Shown here: positions 32,646 to 44,884 of the stretch, piece by piece | Layout: every line of letters starts with the position of its first letter | Position numbering within the stretch: position 1 is the stretch's first letter | From: Blasia pusilla | Lineage: Eukaryota; Marchantiophyta; Marchantiopsida; Blasiales | Assembly (NCBI GenBank): GCA_050084515.1 | Contig: CM114274.1 | Span: 22,878,001-22,942,000 of the forward strand | DNA length: 64,000 nucleotides | Direction of reading: 5' to 3' | Made by a program: the position numbers and the translations under genes | The notes under the pieces: generated by a model | Database searches by the model: none | What the model was told of the DNA's origin: nothing | Seen by the model: the letters and a program-made list of their open reading frames with translations, nothing else

Positions 32646-33399
32646 CCTAGCAGCCGCAGCCTACCATGAATCTGACCTGGACGGCCCGAGCATCCGCTCC
32701 AAGGGCAGGTTCATCACCTCCTCTGCAATCATCTCTGAACGTGATGCAAGAACTCCAACTCCATGCTCACATAGCGTAGTGGCAAGCCGAAAAGCCTCGG
32801 CCGGCGTACCCCCAACGTCATATCATCGGAAGCAGAAAATAAAGGAGCGGGGTACACAATGGTGGTCTTCCCCAACAACGTGCTCTACATATGCCCCTCC
32901 TGAGCATCAACAATAGGAGTCGTCACACTTGCTTCTCCCATTGCTCTCCATGCTTGCACACCAACAACATCACAAACTCTCCAGGGACTATGATCAGGAC
33001 CCATCGATCGGGTCCTCATCACCTCGGACAACATGAAAGATTGAGGAAGCCTAGTCTGTTTCCTGGCTTCCCCTCGCTGTGGATCCAACTCTGCGGCTGC
33101 TCCACGCGTCACAACTGCGGTGGCCTCCATCTGGGCAACCCTGCATATCCAACCAGGATCCTCTATATATCTGGCTACTCCATATGATGTCCATGCCACG
33201 GATCCGGCATCAAGTAATCTCAATGCAATAGCGGCAATCTGCTCCTATAGCTGATGTATGTGAGTAGCCATCTTAGCCTCACGCTCGGCATCTCCCTCGA
33301 CGCGTCTAGGTGGTAGGACTCTACCTCCTCCACGGGAAGGTCCACCACCGTGTCGTGCAACTCCATCTCCTTGTCCCTCAACGTGACCACCTCGTGCAC

Positions 33400-34739
33400 G
33401 ATCTCTAGGCCCACCCAGACCGGCTACTCGCTCTGGTGCCCTCTCTGGCCCTCAGTCCGAACGTAACTCAGGATGTAAATTGAAACACCTAGCACATGTA
33501 TGACCATACCTCTGACAATAGTCACACTAATAACCTCCTGGTGCAGCACCATCTCCTCCTCCATGCTGAGGCACACATCCATGACCCTGACGAGTGCAAT
33601 CGGAGTGATGATGGGCTCCACCACATGACCAACAAGTGATAGTAGGCGGCTGCTACTGAGCCGCATGTGAAGGCTCAGGGTTCTGTGGCACGGCCTCCCG
33701 ATATCCTCCCTCAGCTCGTGGTGCCACAGTCGACCTATCCCAGAGTCCACGTTGTTGCATTGGTGGTGTAGACAATCGCGACTTCTCTCACCCAAAACCC
33801 ATGGTGGCTACACTCTCCTTTGCCATGTTGCGCTCAATGTTCTCGGCAGTCCTAAAAACATCTCTCAACATAGGGGAGGTGTTCATAAGAAGCACCCCCT
33901 CCCGCACCCGTGTCTGTAGGGTCCGGTCCAACATCGCGTATCATGACTGGATAGCCTCAACCTTTGTCACCCCTTGAGTGACGTTGATCAACCGGCGCAA
34001 GCGAGTGTAAGCCTCACGCAAACTCTCACCCGGGCGCCTCTGGAAGTCGTGGATGCTCCGCAACTTCTCCGTCCGTACCCCCCTGGTAGCTCGCCCTCAA
34101 CTCAGCAAAGAACTCAACCACATGGTTGAACTTGGGACGAACCCGACTACACGGTGCAACTGCTCTCGTGCGAGTGACCCCTCCTAAAATGTCACTAGTG
34201 GAAGAGGAAGTAGCCTCTCCTGACTCCTCCTCATCTGGGAACGGCTCCGTCCATGACACATAATATGGGTCATAGTAGAGCCTCCACGCCTCGATCTCAC
34301 GTGCAAATTTCTGAGATAACTCATGGTAATCGTCCATGGGCGCCCCCTCTAAATGCTGGAACATACCATTCCATGCTCTAAACGGGTTGAACTCTCTAGA
34401 TTTCCTGGCCCGCTGGGAGTCGCACCAACTCCTAAACTCTGCTATGAAATCGTGCAACTCAATCGTACCTACTGCACTTGAAAATCTACGCGGTCCTTTA
34501 CCTCGGTCGTCCATCTCGTACGCCCAACTGGTAGGACCACTCACAATGTGTGGCGATGTGCTCACAAACTCCTCTACACGCTCCCCCTCGTCTGAAGATG
34601 ACATAGAAGGAGATCGAGGTGGTCTCTCACGTGGAGACCCTCGAAACCTCGCACCACTCCGGGTAAACCCTCCAGAGCTACTCTCAGGTCCACTACCTCG
34701 CCTCTCAAAATCTTGAAAGGACGCCGTGATGGCCCTCAT
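33400..34739 (-). pseudogene. Gag with CCHC zinc knuckle (G2)
   Basis: The N-terminal frame 34026-34739 is Ser/Arg/Gly-rich up to residue 60, then globular: LHDFIAEFRSWCDSQRARKS, AWNGMFQHLEG and FNHVVEFFAELRASYQGG, as in retrotransposon Gag. In a shifted frame, ESLREAYTRLRRLI follows. At about 33515-33475 is a CCHC knuckle, CDYCQRYGHTCARC (C-x2-C-x4-H-x4-C). Gag forms the particle shell and binds RNA through the knuckle. Frameshifts at about 34040 and several stops inactivate it. Confidence 0.8.
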
Positions 34740-36627
34740 GCCCCTCCCACACGATCACTCTCAACCTCGCGAGTAATCCCTCTATCACTCATCCCAAACA
34801 TGGGGCACTTGATCTACACTTTCCCTCCCCGAGACGTGTAACGTGCGGCAACAAGCGGCGTGGTGCGGCAAATCGACCACCTATCATCTCATCGACAACC
34901 TACCCTCAACTCCGGACATCCCACACAGGTCTATGTCCCCTAAACCACATACATAAATGATGCTCTCAACATCCACACACCCAATATCCCCAAATAAACT
35001 ACCCAAATCCCAAAGTCCCTCACACGTGCAGGGTAAAGGACCAGAATGGGTAATCTGAACACATGTCGATTTCGCTCCTCAGCATCTGCAAATCTTGACC
35101 CCAACTCAGTCATGGAGACGACTCCTCCAATGAGCAAGTCATACTCCTCCCGTACTGACGCTGCTTAAAACTCCTTGATGGACAGTGCGGTTCCAGCGGA
35201 ACAGTGTGCGGCATTGCAGGCTGCACGGAACGGCTACGAACGGCACGGCCCTCGATGGTGGGATGCGGCACTCGGCGGCACACCCTCCTCAATCAACAAT
35301 AAACCCACACTCTGCTCCATAATGACGGTGCAGCTCCATGATCGAGACGGTGCGGTGCGACCACGAGCGGCACAACGCGGCAATCGGCGGCACGTTGCGG
35401 CTTCGGGCGTCACGGCACGGTACTCGATCGTCATCGAGCGGTTATCAACCACAACATAGCAGCATGAAATCAAAACTCAAACACCATAACCGGATATCAT
35501 CAACCATCACTGATTGATGACGAAACTACGATGACGATGGCGGCCAAACCAAAGTACGTGATGGCGGCACAAGTCAGAGAATCAAGAGTGGTCGTGGAAG
35601 ACCCTCCACTTTGTAATGGCGGCAATGGCAACCAAAGGGTGGACAATGGCCGAATGCAGCTCTGAGCAACGCTGGGCAACAGCAACGGCCGACGGTGGAC
35701 CGCTGACGATGACGGTTGACCGTTGACGATGACGGTTGACGTTGATGGTGACGACGGACTGTCGATGGTGACGTTTGACCATTGACGGTGACGTTTGACC
35801 AGTGATGATGACTATGACGGCGACGGCCACCGCCGGCGGGGCGGCTGGTTTAGGGTTTGAACAATTTAACCCTAAAAATCGCCTAGCAATGCCAGTTTTT
35901 GCAAGATTGACCATAACGTTTTACTCGCAACTCCAAATTGCGCACCGTTTGTTGCATAACGTGCATAACTTCATGATCTACAACAGAGTCAAAAAATATT
36001 TGAAATTGGACATTCCAATAAAAATTGACAGGGACTGTCATAAAGCCCAATGTCTCTTTCTCCTACACTAAATTCGGCAACGCTTCCGTGCTGATTTTTC
36101 CCAAGAAAAATATAAGACCTATGAAAATACAAATCAGTAAGCTACATGGTGCTCTAGAGAGCACCGGCATGGGGCAACCTGCCCCCATAATCAATCCCTA
36201 TCAGAAATTGGGCAACGCTTCCGCGCGCCACTCTTCCACACGAAAAATCAGCAAATGCAAAGAAACAATCAAAGCAGCCCTTGCTCCGGTGAGCACTCCC
36301 ATGAGCCGCTGAACGGAGAACACTGTCCCCAACGTGCAAAAATAGCAAGTGACCAGCGAGCTCCCCCATGAAGCTCTCTCACTCTCTCATTCTCTCTTTG
36401 TAAAGTAAGATCCAATATCTCTCTACGCCTTCTCACACCATAGCTCTCAAAGATGTGCACTCTCTCTCTCTCATGTCAAACCAAACCCACTCTCCTAATG
36501 AGAGGCTTGGGTTACATTCACAAGGCAAGAGACCATAGCTCCGCCGCGTCATGTCAAAAGGTTCAACAAAGAGAGAATGAGCTCTCAAACTCTCTCTCCT
36601 TTAGGTATATCCCTCCCCTCTCCTAAG
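34740..36627 (-). other. Leader of G2 between LTR and gag, with degenerate short repeats
   Basis: No long frame. 35170-35440 is rich in GCGGCA-type motifs. 35690-35830 is a tandem-like series of GACGGTTGACC/GACGGTGACGTTTGACC units. The inner end of the 5' LTR lies somewhere near 36250-36600; the primer-binding site was not identified. Confidence 0.5.
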
Positions 36628-36918
36628 CTCTCTCCATGGTAACCTATTTTCCCAAGTCACCTCCTTGGCTCTTGACCTGATGTAGGAGGTCAAGGGCCAC
36701 TTATCGAAAATAGAAAGTCGATCATATATTCAAAATAGTACTTACCTGAAATAGTAAGTTCCTCAATATGACTCCAAATAAGCCGAAACGAATGGGAAAC
36801 TTGCTCTCTCAAGTTTCCCGGGGCCTCAACAGGTCATCCTCGACCTATTGAGCATATCCTCCACTACTCACGAAGGCGCTCTACAAGATCTCACCAATCT
36901 ATTCTAAAAGACGTGACA
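36628..36918 (-). repeat. 5' LTR of G2 (recognisable part)
   Basis: It starts TGTCACGTCTTTTAG at 36918 and matches the 3' LTR to 36628; the LTR continues inward by an unknown length. It contains a 10-bp dyad at 36794-36803/36810-36819 whose arms differ from the 3' LTR by a paired C-to-T and G-to-A change. A GGATATACC TATA-like element follows near 36613 on the sense strand. Confidence 0.8.
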
Positions 36919-36934
36919 CCATTTACCATATGCT

Positions 36935-37032
36935 AGAGATGCAACCAAAATGGTAGTATGTGATGGTTGTCCAAAGGGTTGGCATCTAACATGTTTGATT
37001 CCAACTCTCGTTCAAGTTCCTCTAGGATAGTA
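36935..37032 (+). pseudogene. PHD-finger relic of another gypsy element, plus strand
   Basis: The frame reads ATKMVVCDGCPKGWHLTCLI followed by PTLVQVPLG and a stop. These are the second half of a C4HC3 PHD finger as in G2 and G3 (CDGC-xx-GWH-xx-CL-x-P). It lies directly outside the 5' LTR of G2, so G2 inserted in or next to an older family member of opposite orientation. Confidence 0.65.
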
Positions 37033-39370
37033 GACGAAACTTAAATATGTATATGATAGGTAGTCAACATTTAAATTTGCTCCAATGACATGAATGACAA
37101 GAAGACGATTGACGATGAAATCACATAAGATCTAACCATAGAGATACATGATTATTTGAAACTAAACAAAACTAACCACCAAATGAAAATACAATTTGAG
37201 ATATTTTGGTAACGTCTTGCATCCTCAGATGTGTTCAATGATCATTCAATCTAGTATTTGCTCATATGTGATGAATTATAACAATGTACATTTTTATAGC
37301 ATCTCATCCGACATCTTCTATGATTCTTCCCCCCTTCTTCCATGGTCAATTTCATTAGAGTTTGCTTCTAATTATGTGATAAGTTGTATATGAAATCTGA
37401 TGTGGTGATCTGACTTTCATAATCATTTAGTATCAATATCTCTTCTAGATATTTATTTGAAGTTAAAAAAATTTATAAATAAGTGACTTGATTACTAAAT
37501 CGTATCATATTCTAATTGTTGTTTATCGAAGTTGTTTGATGAATGCATAACATCCAACACATAGTAAGGCCACGCAGAATTTTAATCGGTCAGATTTGTG
37601 TCGATCAGAACTTGATTCTCTGCCTTCACTTGGAATCATGTTAACTGCATCCCACATTCTTTCCCTTCCATAAGAGTGACCCGCTGTATGATATATCTCC
37701 TTGATTCCTTCCTTCTCATCAGAATCATAAATTGGAATCCCCCTTTGAAACATACCCCACTTTGAGGGAAAATGTCCAAACGTACCTAGGTACAAGGTCC
37801 TCGCTTGAACATGCCTGAAATAGGCTATGCCCATGCTAGGTTGGTCTTAACCCTTGAAATGGTAGATTGGTCATGGAGAAGTGGACAACCAATTTTAGTT
37901 TGACTAGACCTTCCCTCCCTAACCCCTACAGTCCCTTATGTTTGAAAAAATGCCATTTCGTGAACGTGCAAGGATGTGACTTTTAATGGCATATACACTG
38001 CATTAATAAGGTACCTGTTACCATTAGCTTTGAACACTTCCACATTCTGCATTGTCTGTAAAGTAAGGCTGCATGGACATGGGCTCCGGTCCCATGAAAT
38101 GTCAATGAAAAGGTTCACCAATTTGCTACACTAAGCAGTAGCAAATTTATTACTCAGCATGTATTCCAGTTTGGACACTTCAACAAGCTCTTCACCCATG
38201 TGACAGATTAATGTTCTTCCTCCTTCCAACGGTCCTCTTCAGGTCTTCACAACCTACCGCTCATCCTTATCCATGGACATCTTGTGGGTCCTCCCAATTC
38301 AATGTCCGCCCCAATTGAAGATAAGATCTTGTCTTGAAACTTCTTTCCTCTACAAATGGAGACCTTGGAATCGGGTGCGACCTTTTTACTTTGTCTGTTC
38401 TGTCATTGTTAGTAAGAATACTTTGAAACTTGAGGCAAAACCCACGCCATCCATCCACGCAATGCATTTGCAATACAATAAGACACACATGCAATTTCTA
38501 GGAGAATTTTCCCTCTTCCCTTAAAGATCCCTCCAAGCTCCTTGGCACTCTTCTACCCATTAGCAGGGCAAAACTCTGAACCATTTCCTCACATACTCAA
38601 ATAACTTCAAAAATGCTAAAAACGACACATTCTGATGTAGAGGGATACGGATATTCCATGCCCTCATGTCCATGGCCACTCTCCCTGACCACAATGGAAA
38701 CTGCACATGAACTGCTTGAAGAGCATTCTGTGACACAACTTCCTCTCGATATGCGAAACCTCAACCCAACAAACCTATTCATGAGTTCGAAGATCCAGAA
38801 GTCGGGTGGAACTTCGATACTTCTTACTATCCTCAAATTCCATTCCCGGCAATATGAAATTGTCTCTCTCCATACTGAGACTTCCTTTTCACTATTCAGA
38901 TTCGACATGTCAGTCTATCCATCCATGACACAAAACCAAAGTCGGGAGCCTCCCTTTAGGATTTGCTTCTTTCTGACTAAATCTCATGACACAAATGCTT
39001 CTGAAGATAAATTAGACAGAAATGCAATGAGTAATTTACAGCTTAGACTCCGCTAATCAATCGGCCACACCCGGATGCAAACATTGGGAATGAATACTGG
39101 CTGAGTGGAAATGCTCAGGATCGCTTTCACAGGTATACCATTTGACTTCTACTTCCAGAAAGAACTCTGAGACGGCAGAGGATAAACTTCACCAAATACA
39201 AATCTCATCCTCGTTCTCCATGGGCACCTGAAAGTCAAATCTCCAAAGGAAGTACATTCCACCAGTCTTCCCATAGTCTAAATTGAGGAGCATCAATTTG
39301 TCAGTAATATACAGAGTATCAGAAGATGAACTAATACTACACAATTGAAGAGAGGGTGTTCGGGTAGGTT
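37033..39370. other. Intergenic region, with probable 3' untranslated region of the SnRK1 beta gene at its right end
   Basis: Short frames only (for example 38613-39056 and 38597-38908), none with known motifs. No LINE or gypsy similarity was seen. The beta-subunit stop codon is at 39371, so the 3' untranslated region lies leftward from there. Confidence 0.45.
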
Positions 39371-42300
39371 TCACTTGTGGACAGGTTTGTATAATGCAAC
39401 TGTGACATATTTTGATCGGTACCGATGGGTTAGACCAAGGGCCAGCACCGACCTAAGGTTTTTACCTTTCTCCACATAAAGATGGTTCAAAGTAACATGC
39501 TGTGGGCGAGGCAAAGCACCCAGGGTCTCCTCAAGAGGTGGTACATTTAGAAGTGTCAAGTGCAAATGAGATGGAAGTCCTGGTGGCTCCTTTGCAAAAT
39601 CTTCCGGAGTTGGAAAAGTGTCATTGTAGCTTGATGTGGGGGATTGTGGAGGTTCAAATCCAGCCACACTATCGAGGTTTTCAGGAACATAGTCCTGCAG
39701 ACACCCACAACATCAAATTAGTCTTCAAACTTTCTCTATGCCCGTATTCTAGGGACAACAAATTAGTTGACCCATTCACTGCCAACACACTTTTTGGAAA
39801 ATATATCTAAAATATAGAAGTCCTTTTCTCAGGTGGATGCAGAAGTGCTGGAACTGCCTCACTAGGTGATCCCATTGCAATGTATGTTTCTTGAATAAAA
39901 AAGGGACCCAGTCTCCAGCTCTACTTCTGATGAAGTCTAGGGAGCATGACAATCAATCAGGAAAGTCAATTGATGAAAAACCAAGGTCTTCCTGTGCCTG
40001 TAAGATCAAAGCAGAAAAGTGGCCTATCTTCACATAACGGAAGGGCCTAGCCTGTGATATTCTGTTTGCGGAAGAGAACAACTACTTACATCTTAGGTTC
40101 AACCCCAAGAACCATACGACCAGAGCTAACACAGGTATGAGCTACCTTTACCTCCTGAAATAAATAGTAGAATGGAAATGTGGCACAAACCACAAACGTT
40201 CAAGAAATATGCAGGCATAGTTCTAGTAACACTGTATAGTTCTCAAGCTTGGGTTCCTAGCTCTATTAAGAGACCAGACATCTTGGATGGGCAAGGCTTA
40301 GGTTTTGGCAAAGTTCAAGGAGGTCACGAAAGCGAGATAAATATAGGTCTATGATTTCAAACATGGATCACTTCTTTACAGCACCTAGAGGACTGAAGGT
40401 CACTCCACTAGCCTTCAGCACAAGCTTTCAAAGCTTCTTGAGATAGCGATCTTGCTGGTCACAAAATACAGTACAGTGATTGCAAAACATGACCTCAAAT
40501 GCACAGTTTGGCAAATCAGGACCTTTATACAAGCAAGGATTACTTAGCTGGACTATGCTGAGGGATGGATGATGACTGACTGATGGATTTCATTTCCCTC
40601 AGGATTGGGCGGTTGGATCTTCGTGAGTAGCCTCTTCCTCTACATGGCTCATAATGCCACAACTATAACTTTTTTCTTTGTGCATATTACAGGTGGAACT
40701 GCTATTTAGGATATTGAAGTGAATTCATGCGACTCTTGACATTTGCAAGTAAATGTCCCTACAGACTTTTCATTTTCACTTTCTTCATCTCTGCATAGCA
40801 TAAGCATACTGCTAATCAGGAGCTCCAGCATGAGTTGCGTACAAGGGAACCTGGTGAGTAACCTCAGGCTGTGATAAAACATAGGTGTCCAGGAAAACAC
40901 TCAGAAAGGCCCTGGTATGAGAAGGGATCACAAAACTCCGAGCGCTCAACTATGTTTGCCATCCCATGGCACACCATGCAAGGCATGGCAACTCCAAGAA
41001 ACTCCAGTCACTGTTGGCCTAAAATATTCAACTGGAATAAAATTGGCGAATTTTTTATTGTAACTCAGCTGATTAAAGAAGATTCCCTCCAAGTTGAGAG
41101 TGTGAGAACACTCCATCATTTCTGCGATTTAGGTGCAGATTTTCTTAAGAAGCCCAGTGTCACCGGCAAGCAGGCCCCATGGGGTAGGGCCATAAGAGCT
41201 CATAGTATGATTCACATTCTATCTGTGTTCCAAAAACTCCAGCTGATATTACCCGGTCAGTAGATCTTCAAAAGGAAATGTCTTTAAGCAATCTCAGTGC
41301 TACTGCTTTCCATTCTGTCCTTCCTTCTTATCGACTAAGGCTTTGCATCTAATCCAGAATTAATCAACATGCTTGTCAAGTTAGGGGCATAAAGATACTG
41401 ACCTGCACGTCAAGCACATTGTTGACTTTTGATAGCACTTCTGGTGGATAGTTCCATTCCTTATCCAAGATGATCCTATATTGATATACTCCTGATGGAA
41501 GAATTTTGACTATGGTGAAATCTTTCCCCGCCTTTTGCAGTGGTTGCCTGCATTTGCAATCAAAGTATGCAAATTTTTCAGCCAGGCACACAACTAGCCA
41601 TTTCTTTAACCTCCCTCCTTTCAAAATCCCTCGGGTAAAAAGCCCAATTTGGCATCATAGACTAACTTTTGCTTCCATTGTTCTGCCTGAGAAGTTGTGC
41701 CATATCAGTAGCATATTCTCAAACCTTAGGTTTAATAGTCAGAGATGAGGGTGATGTACCTGAAAAGACCTGTCAACCTGCTTATGCATGGACTGATGGT
41801 TACTTTTGACAACAATTATCAGTACATGAGTGACTCGAGATCGCAAGCACTGGATGTGTCACTCAGTATGAAGATCCAGGAAAGGACACGGATCCCTGGT
41901 CAGTTCTTTGCACAAGTGAACCCATGGAGTTCTTCTACTCACCATACAGCGTTCCAACTCACTAATTATACTGACCAGGTGGATCCTAACAAGAAGTCAG
42001 AAGTTGGCTCACCCTTCCCTTTCATGAAGTTGTCTCTGCACTTGAGGCTAGCAGACCAGCTTTAAAACTAGAAAGCCCTATATCTATATGTACTACAGGC
42101 AAGTCCCTCTGAGCCAGGACTCTGTTCAGTGACTGTCAAAATCTCCTTACATATCCCCACAGGACACCCCTTCCCATCTGAATTTTACACATTAAATGAG
42201 GGACATCAGTGCCTCTACCTTGTGCTCCAGTTGTCCCATGAACCCTCCACAGCAACGTTGTTTCCCCCATAGCTCCACACAATCATGGTTGGGATACCTC

Positions 42301-43687
42301 TCTCCTGTTGCATAATCTCCTGACCATGACCATGATGCTCATACATCCCTGGATGATATGATAAAGTAAACTCGTCGGCCTTTGAAATAGGCACCATTGG
42401 TATCTACATGATGAGAAAATAAACAACAACTCAGCATGAACATTCTCACAACGGGAGAAATGAAGAAGATAGGGTTGTAAAAAGCCCAGGTAACCACAAC
42501 CCGCCACCATACAAAAAAATTCTGCAATATCACAGGATTGCGATACCGCCGTAGCATTTTAAATCCCAGCTATACTTCTATTTCAATGGTGCTTCGTACT
42601 ATTGCCCATTGGCAATAGCTGATAGTGAATCAGTCGACACGTACAAGCTGCGTTACACAAAAGATCACTGGGAAGCCCAAAAGAGTTCTTCCGCTTCAAA
42701 GGCTTCCGATGGGCACCCACGGTGAGCACAATCGACCCCTTCCTACTGGAAACCGGAATGTAAACAGGACCTATTCTTATCATGACTGTACAGTGTATCA
42801 CGTGTTGAAGTATGCATATAAGAAATGTGGTACCATCGCAAGTGTAATGATATGAACGATGTAAGTTGCTGTGGGACTTCACATTTTGTCGCTACAAAAT
42901 GTGATAAGCTGGCAGTCTTTGGATCAGCGGGTCTTCCCTGCCTTTTACACACTGGCAGATAATTTTCTACAGACTTCTGACCAGTGTGAGGCGAATTCAA
43001 CAAGATTAAACCGCCGCACCAAAAGAGATCATACACCAGACTGAGCCCTGAGTTTCGGTTCAGGCGTACTAACTGATAAGAGCCGACAGAGTCAGATCTC
43101 ACGAGGATCCATGGATAACTCAGGAGATGAGACCGGGAGAATATTACCCACTTGATTTTGATGCGGCGCAGTTTAGACAAAAACTGGCCTCAGGTTCACC
43201 TCACATACCGACATCCCGCAGCCATAAAAGCTGCATTTCACTACTCTCAAAATTGAAAAGGGAACTACAAATGTCCGATGACACGGGTGAGGGTGGCATT
43301 CTGCTGGCACCAATATCCCTTCATTCGTGTCGACAATGCAGCCCAGGGTAACAAGCCGAGTGCCTCTAAGCTCCTCATATTTGAACGTATGACATCGGCC
43401 CCACCAGCGAGGGAGCTGAAGAAGAAGGACATCAGTTTACTTTCTTGATACACGTGTGGGAGTTATGAGTGTACCTGGGGGGTAAACATCAGAGGAGAGC
43501 GCGAAACACTACTAGGGCTATCTGGTGGACTTTGCAGCATACTCTCGCCGTAAGCCAGCGCGCCCAATCGGCCAGGATCTCCACCGTGTCTGGAAGCGTG
43601 TCCTGCCCCATGTGAATTGGGAACGTCGGAAGAGTCCTCATCGATCGACGAGTGCCCTTTCGGACTTCTGACGTTCGCGTTCCCCAT
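39371..43687 (-). CDS. SnRK1 (SNF1-related kinase) regulatory beta subunit, four exons, complete
   Basis: Exons on the minus strand: 43687-43475, 42403-42219, 41547-41403 and 39694-39371, all with GT-AG junctions and matching phases, giving 288 residues (plant AKIN beta1 is about 280). The start MGNANVR has Gly2 and is a typical N-myristoylation site. A Ser/Pro-rich segment follows, then the CBM48 glycogen-binding-type domain (IPTMIVWSYGGNNVAVEGSW, NWSTRQPLQ, FTIVKILPSGVYQYRIILDK). The C-terminal ASC domain contacts the alpha and gamma subunits (GFEPPQSPTSSYNDTFPTPE, LPRPQHVTLNHLY, THRYRSKYVTVALYK). It acts as scaffold of the energy-sensing SnRK1 complex in cytoplasm and nucleus and tethers it to membranes. 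All key segments are present and no stop interrupts them. Confidence 0.93.
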
Positions 43688-44640
43688 CGCTAACCCCCCG
43701 AGGATGGGATCAGAAGGAAGCCACTCTGTTACTTCCAGGGTGGAGGTAGACGGTGGGCAAGATCAGCTACGCCGAAATGACAAACACTCCGAGCCAAGGC
43801 GATTCCCAGCACGTGACTGGGCCACAAAATCAGCAGCCTAGACAAATTGGAGTTACAGCACACACGACATGGTTCGCGCAGCATCGAAGGGACCCATCAG
43901 AAGAGAAGCGGAAACCACACAACCGCGAGGAATAGTGCGCCTCGGCTGGAAGAGGGGACAATCCAGCTACTTCATCCGGCACCAGGAAATCCTCGGCGCC
44001 TGGAAGCACCACTGCCACCCCCTAGCACAGTACAAAACCAGACGAACCGCTTTCTCCTTGCACGCCGCTCGTCGCCAACGGACTCTCTTCGCTACTTATA
44101 CCTGCGCTGCCCATGGGCTGCTTCCTTTCGTGTTGTCCATTGACCCGAGGTCGGGCCATGGTTTGCGCTCGTCCTGCCGGTCTACGCCTCTCCTCCTGTG
44201 TACATGTCTCCTCCTTACGAGCTCTTTTGTTGCGAGCAGGCACCGCAGAATCTTGAATCCTCGCATGCAGGGGCCACTCCAGTCCGCTCTTGTGCGGCAG
44301 CAGCACCACTGCAGTTGTCACTGCAGCTATTCTCCTTCCCCTACCCGCCCCTGCACTCCTGCATCTGCGGACAACCCCGACCACCCCTCCTGCCAGCCAA
44401 GCCGCGCTCGCCACATTTACCACCATTAAAAAGACGGACTGTGGGATCTCCTCCTTCCTCCGCTCTACTCTCTCCTCTGCCCCTCTTTTCTCCACCTCCT
44501 CCCCGCCCCCCTTGTCATAAGTACCTTCGATTGCTCTCTCGCTGTCCCTTCCACTCACTCACACACAGTGCTCCATTCTGTTAAGTACTGCTGTCAATTC
44601 TCAGTTCCTTTTCTTTGGTTGTCGCATTTCCACGGGAGGT
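43688..44640 (-). promoter_or_regulatory. Upstream region of the SnRK1 beta gene
   Basis: It holds the leader and probable promoter. 44230-44520 is C/T-rich on the plus strand (G/A-rich in gene sense). Open frames on both strands here (for example 43869-44429 plus and 44022-44558 minus) have compositional bias only and no motifs, so they are not called. TATA and start site were not assigned. Confidence 0.4.
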
Positions 44641-44884
44641 TCGAACGGCGCGATCCCTAGGACATGGGTTTATGATAGTTATATTCATACGAAACAAAAA
44701 AAAATATGGAGTTCCTTTCCACTAGGGTTTTGGAGTTTCGTGTGATATGGAATGGGTGAATGAAGAATTAGAGGTCATTTTCACTTAACATAGGAGATTT
44801 GAGAACTAGCTCCCTTTTCTAAGAGTGTCTTCCATGTGGAGAGAGATAGGCACTACTCCATGCAGGATTTCTTATTCGTGTTGA

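Larger units (their letters stand above)
24177..36918 (-). mobile_element. Ty3/gypsy retrotransposon G2, nearly full length, with nested insertions
   Basis: Minus-strand order: 5' LTR (36918 inward), leader, gag with CCHC knuckle (34739-33400), protease (32645-32160), methyltransferase C-terminus (28395-28036), RT (27850-27000), RNase H (26823-26365), integrase and PHD finger (26050-24764), purine tract (about 24585) and 3' LTR (24445-24177, cut by LINE L13). A LINE (28396-30208) and element J1 (30209 to about 32140) sit between protease and methyltransferase C-terminus. Many stops and frameshifts show the copy is old. LTR-LTR divergence is visible by eye at roughly one base in ten. Confidence 0.9.

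Noticed and set aside
38273-39056. Genes at 38.3-39.0 kb
   Set aside because: Short frames on both strands, no motif and no splice structure that extends them.
43847-44584. Open frames on both strands upstream of the SnRK1 beta gene
   Set aside because: They reflect C/T-rich composition; no domain, overlapping on both strands.
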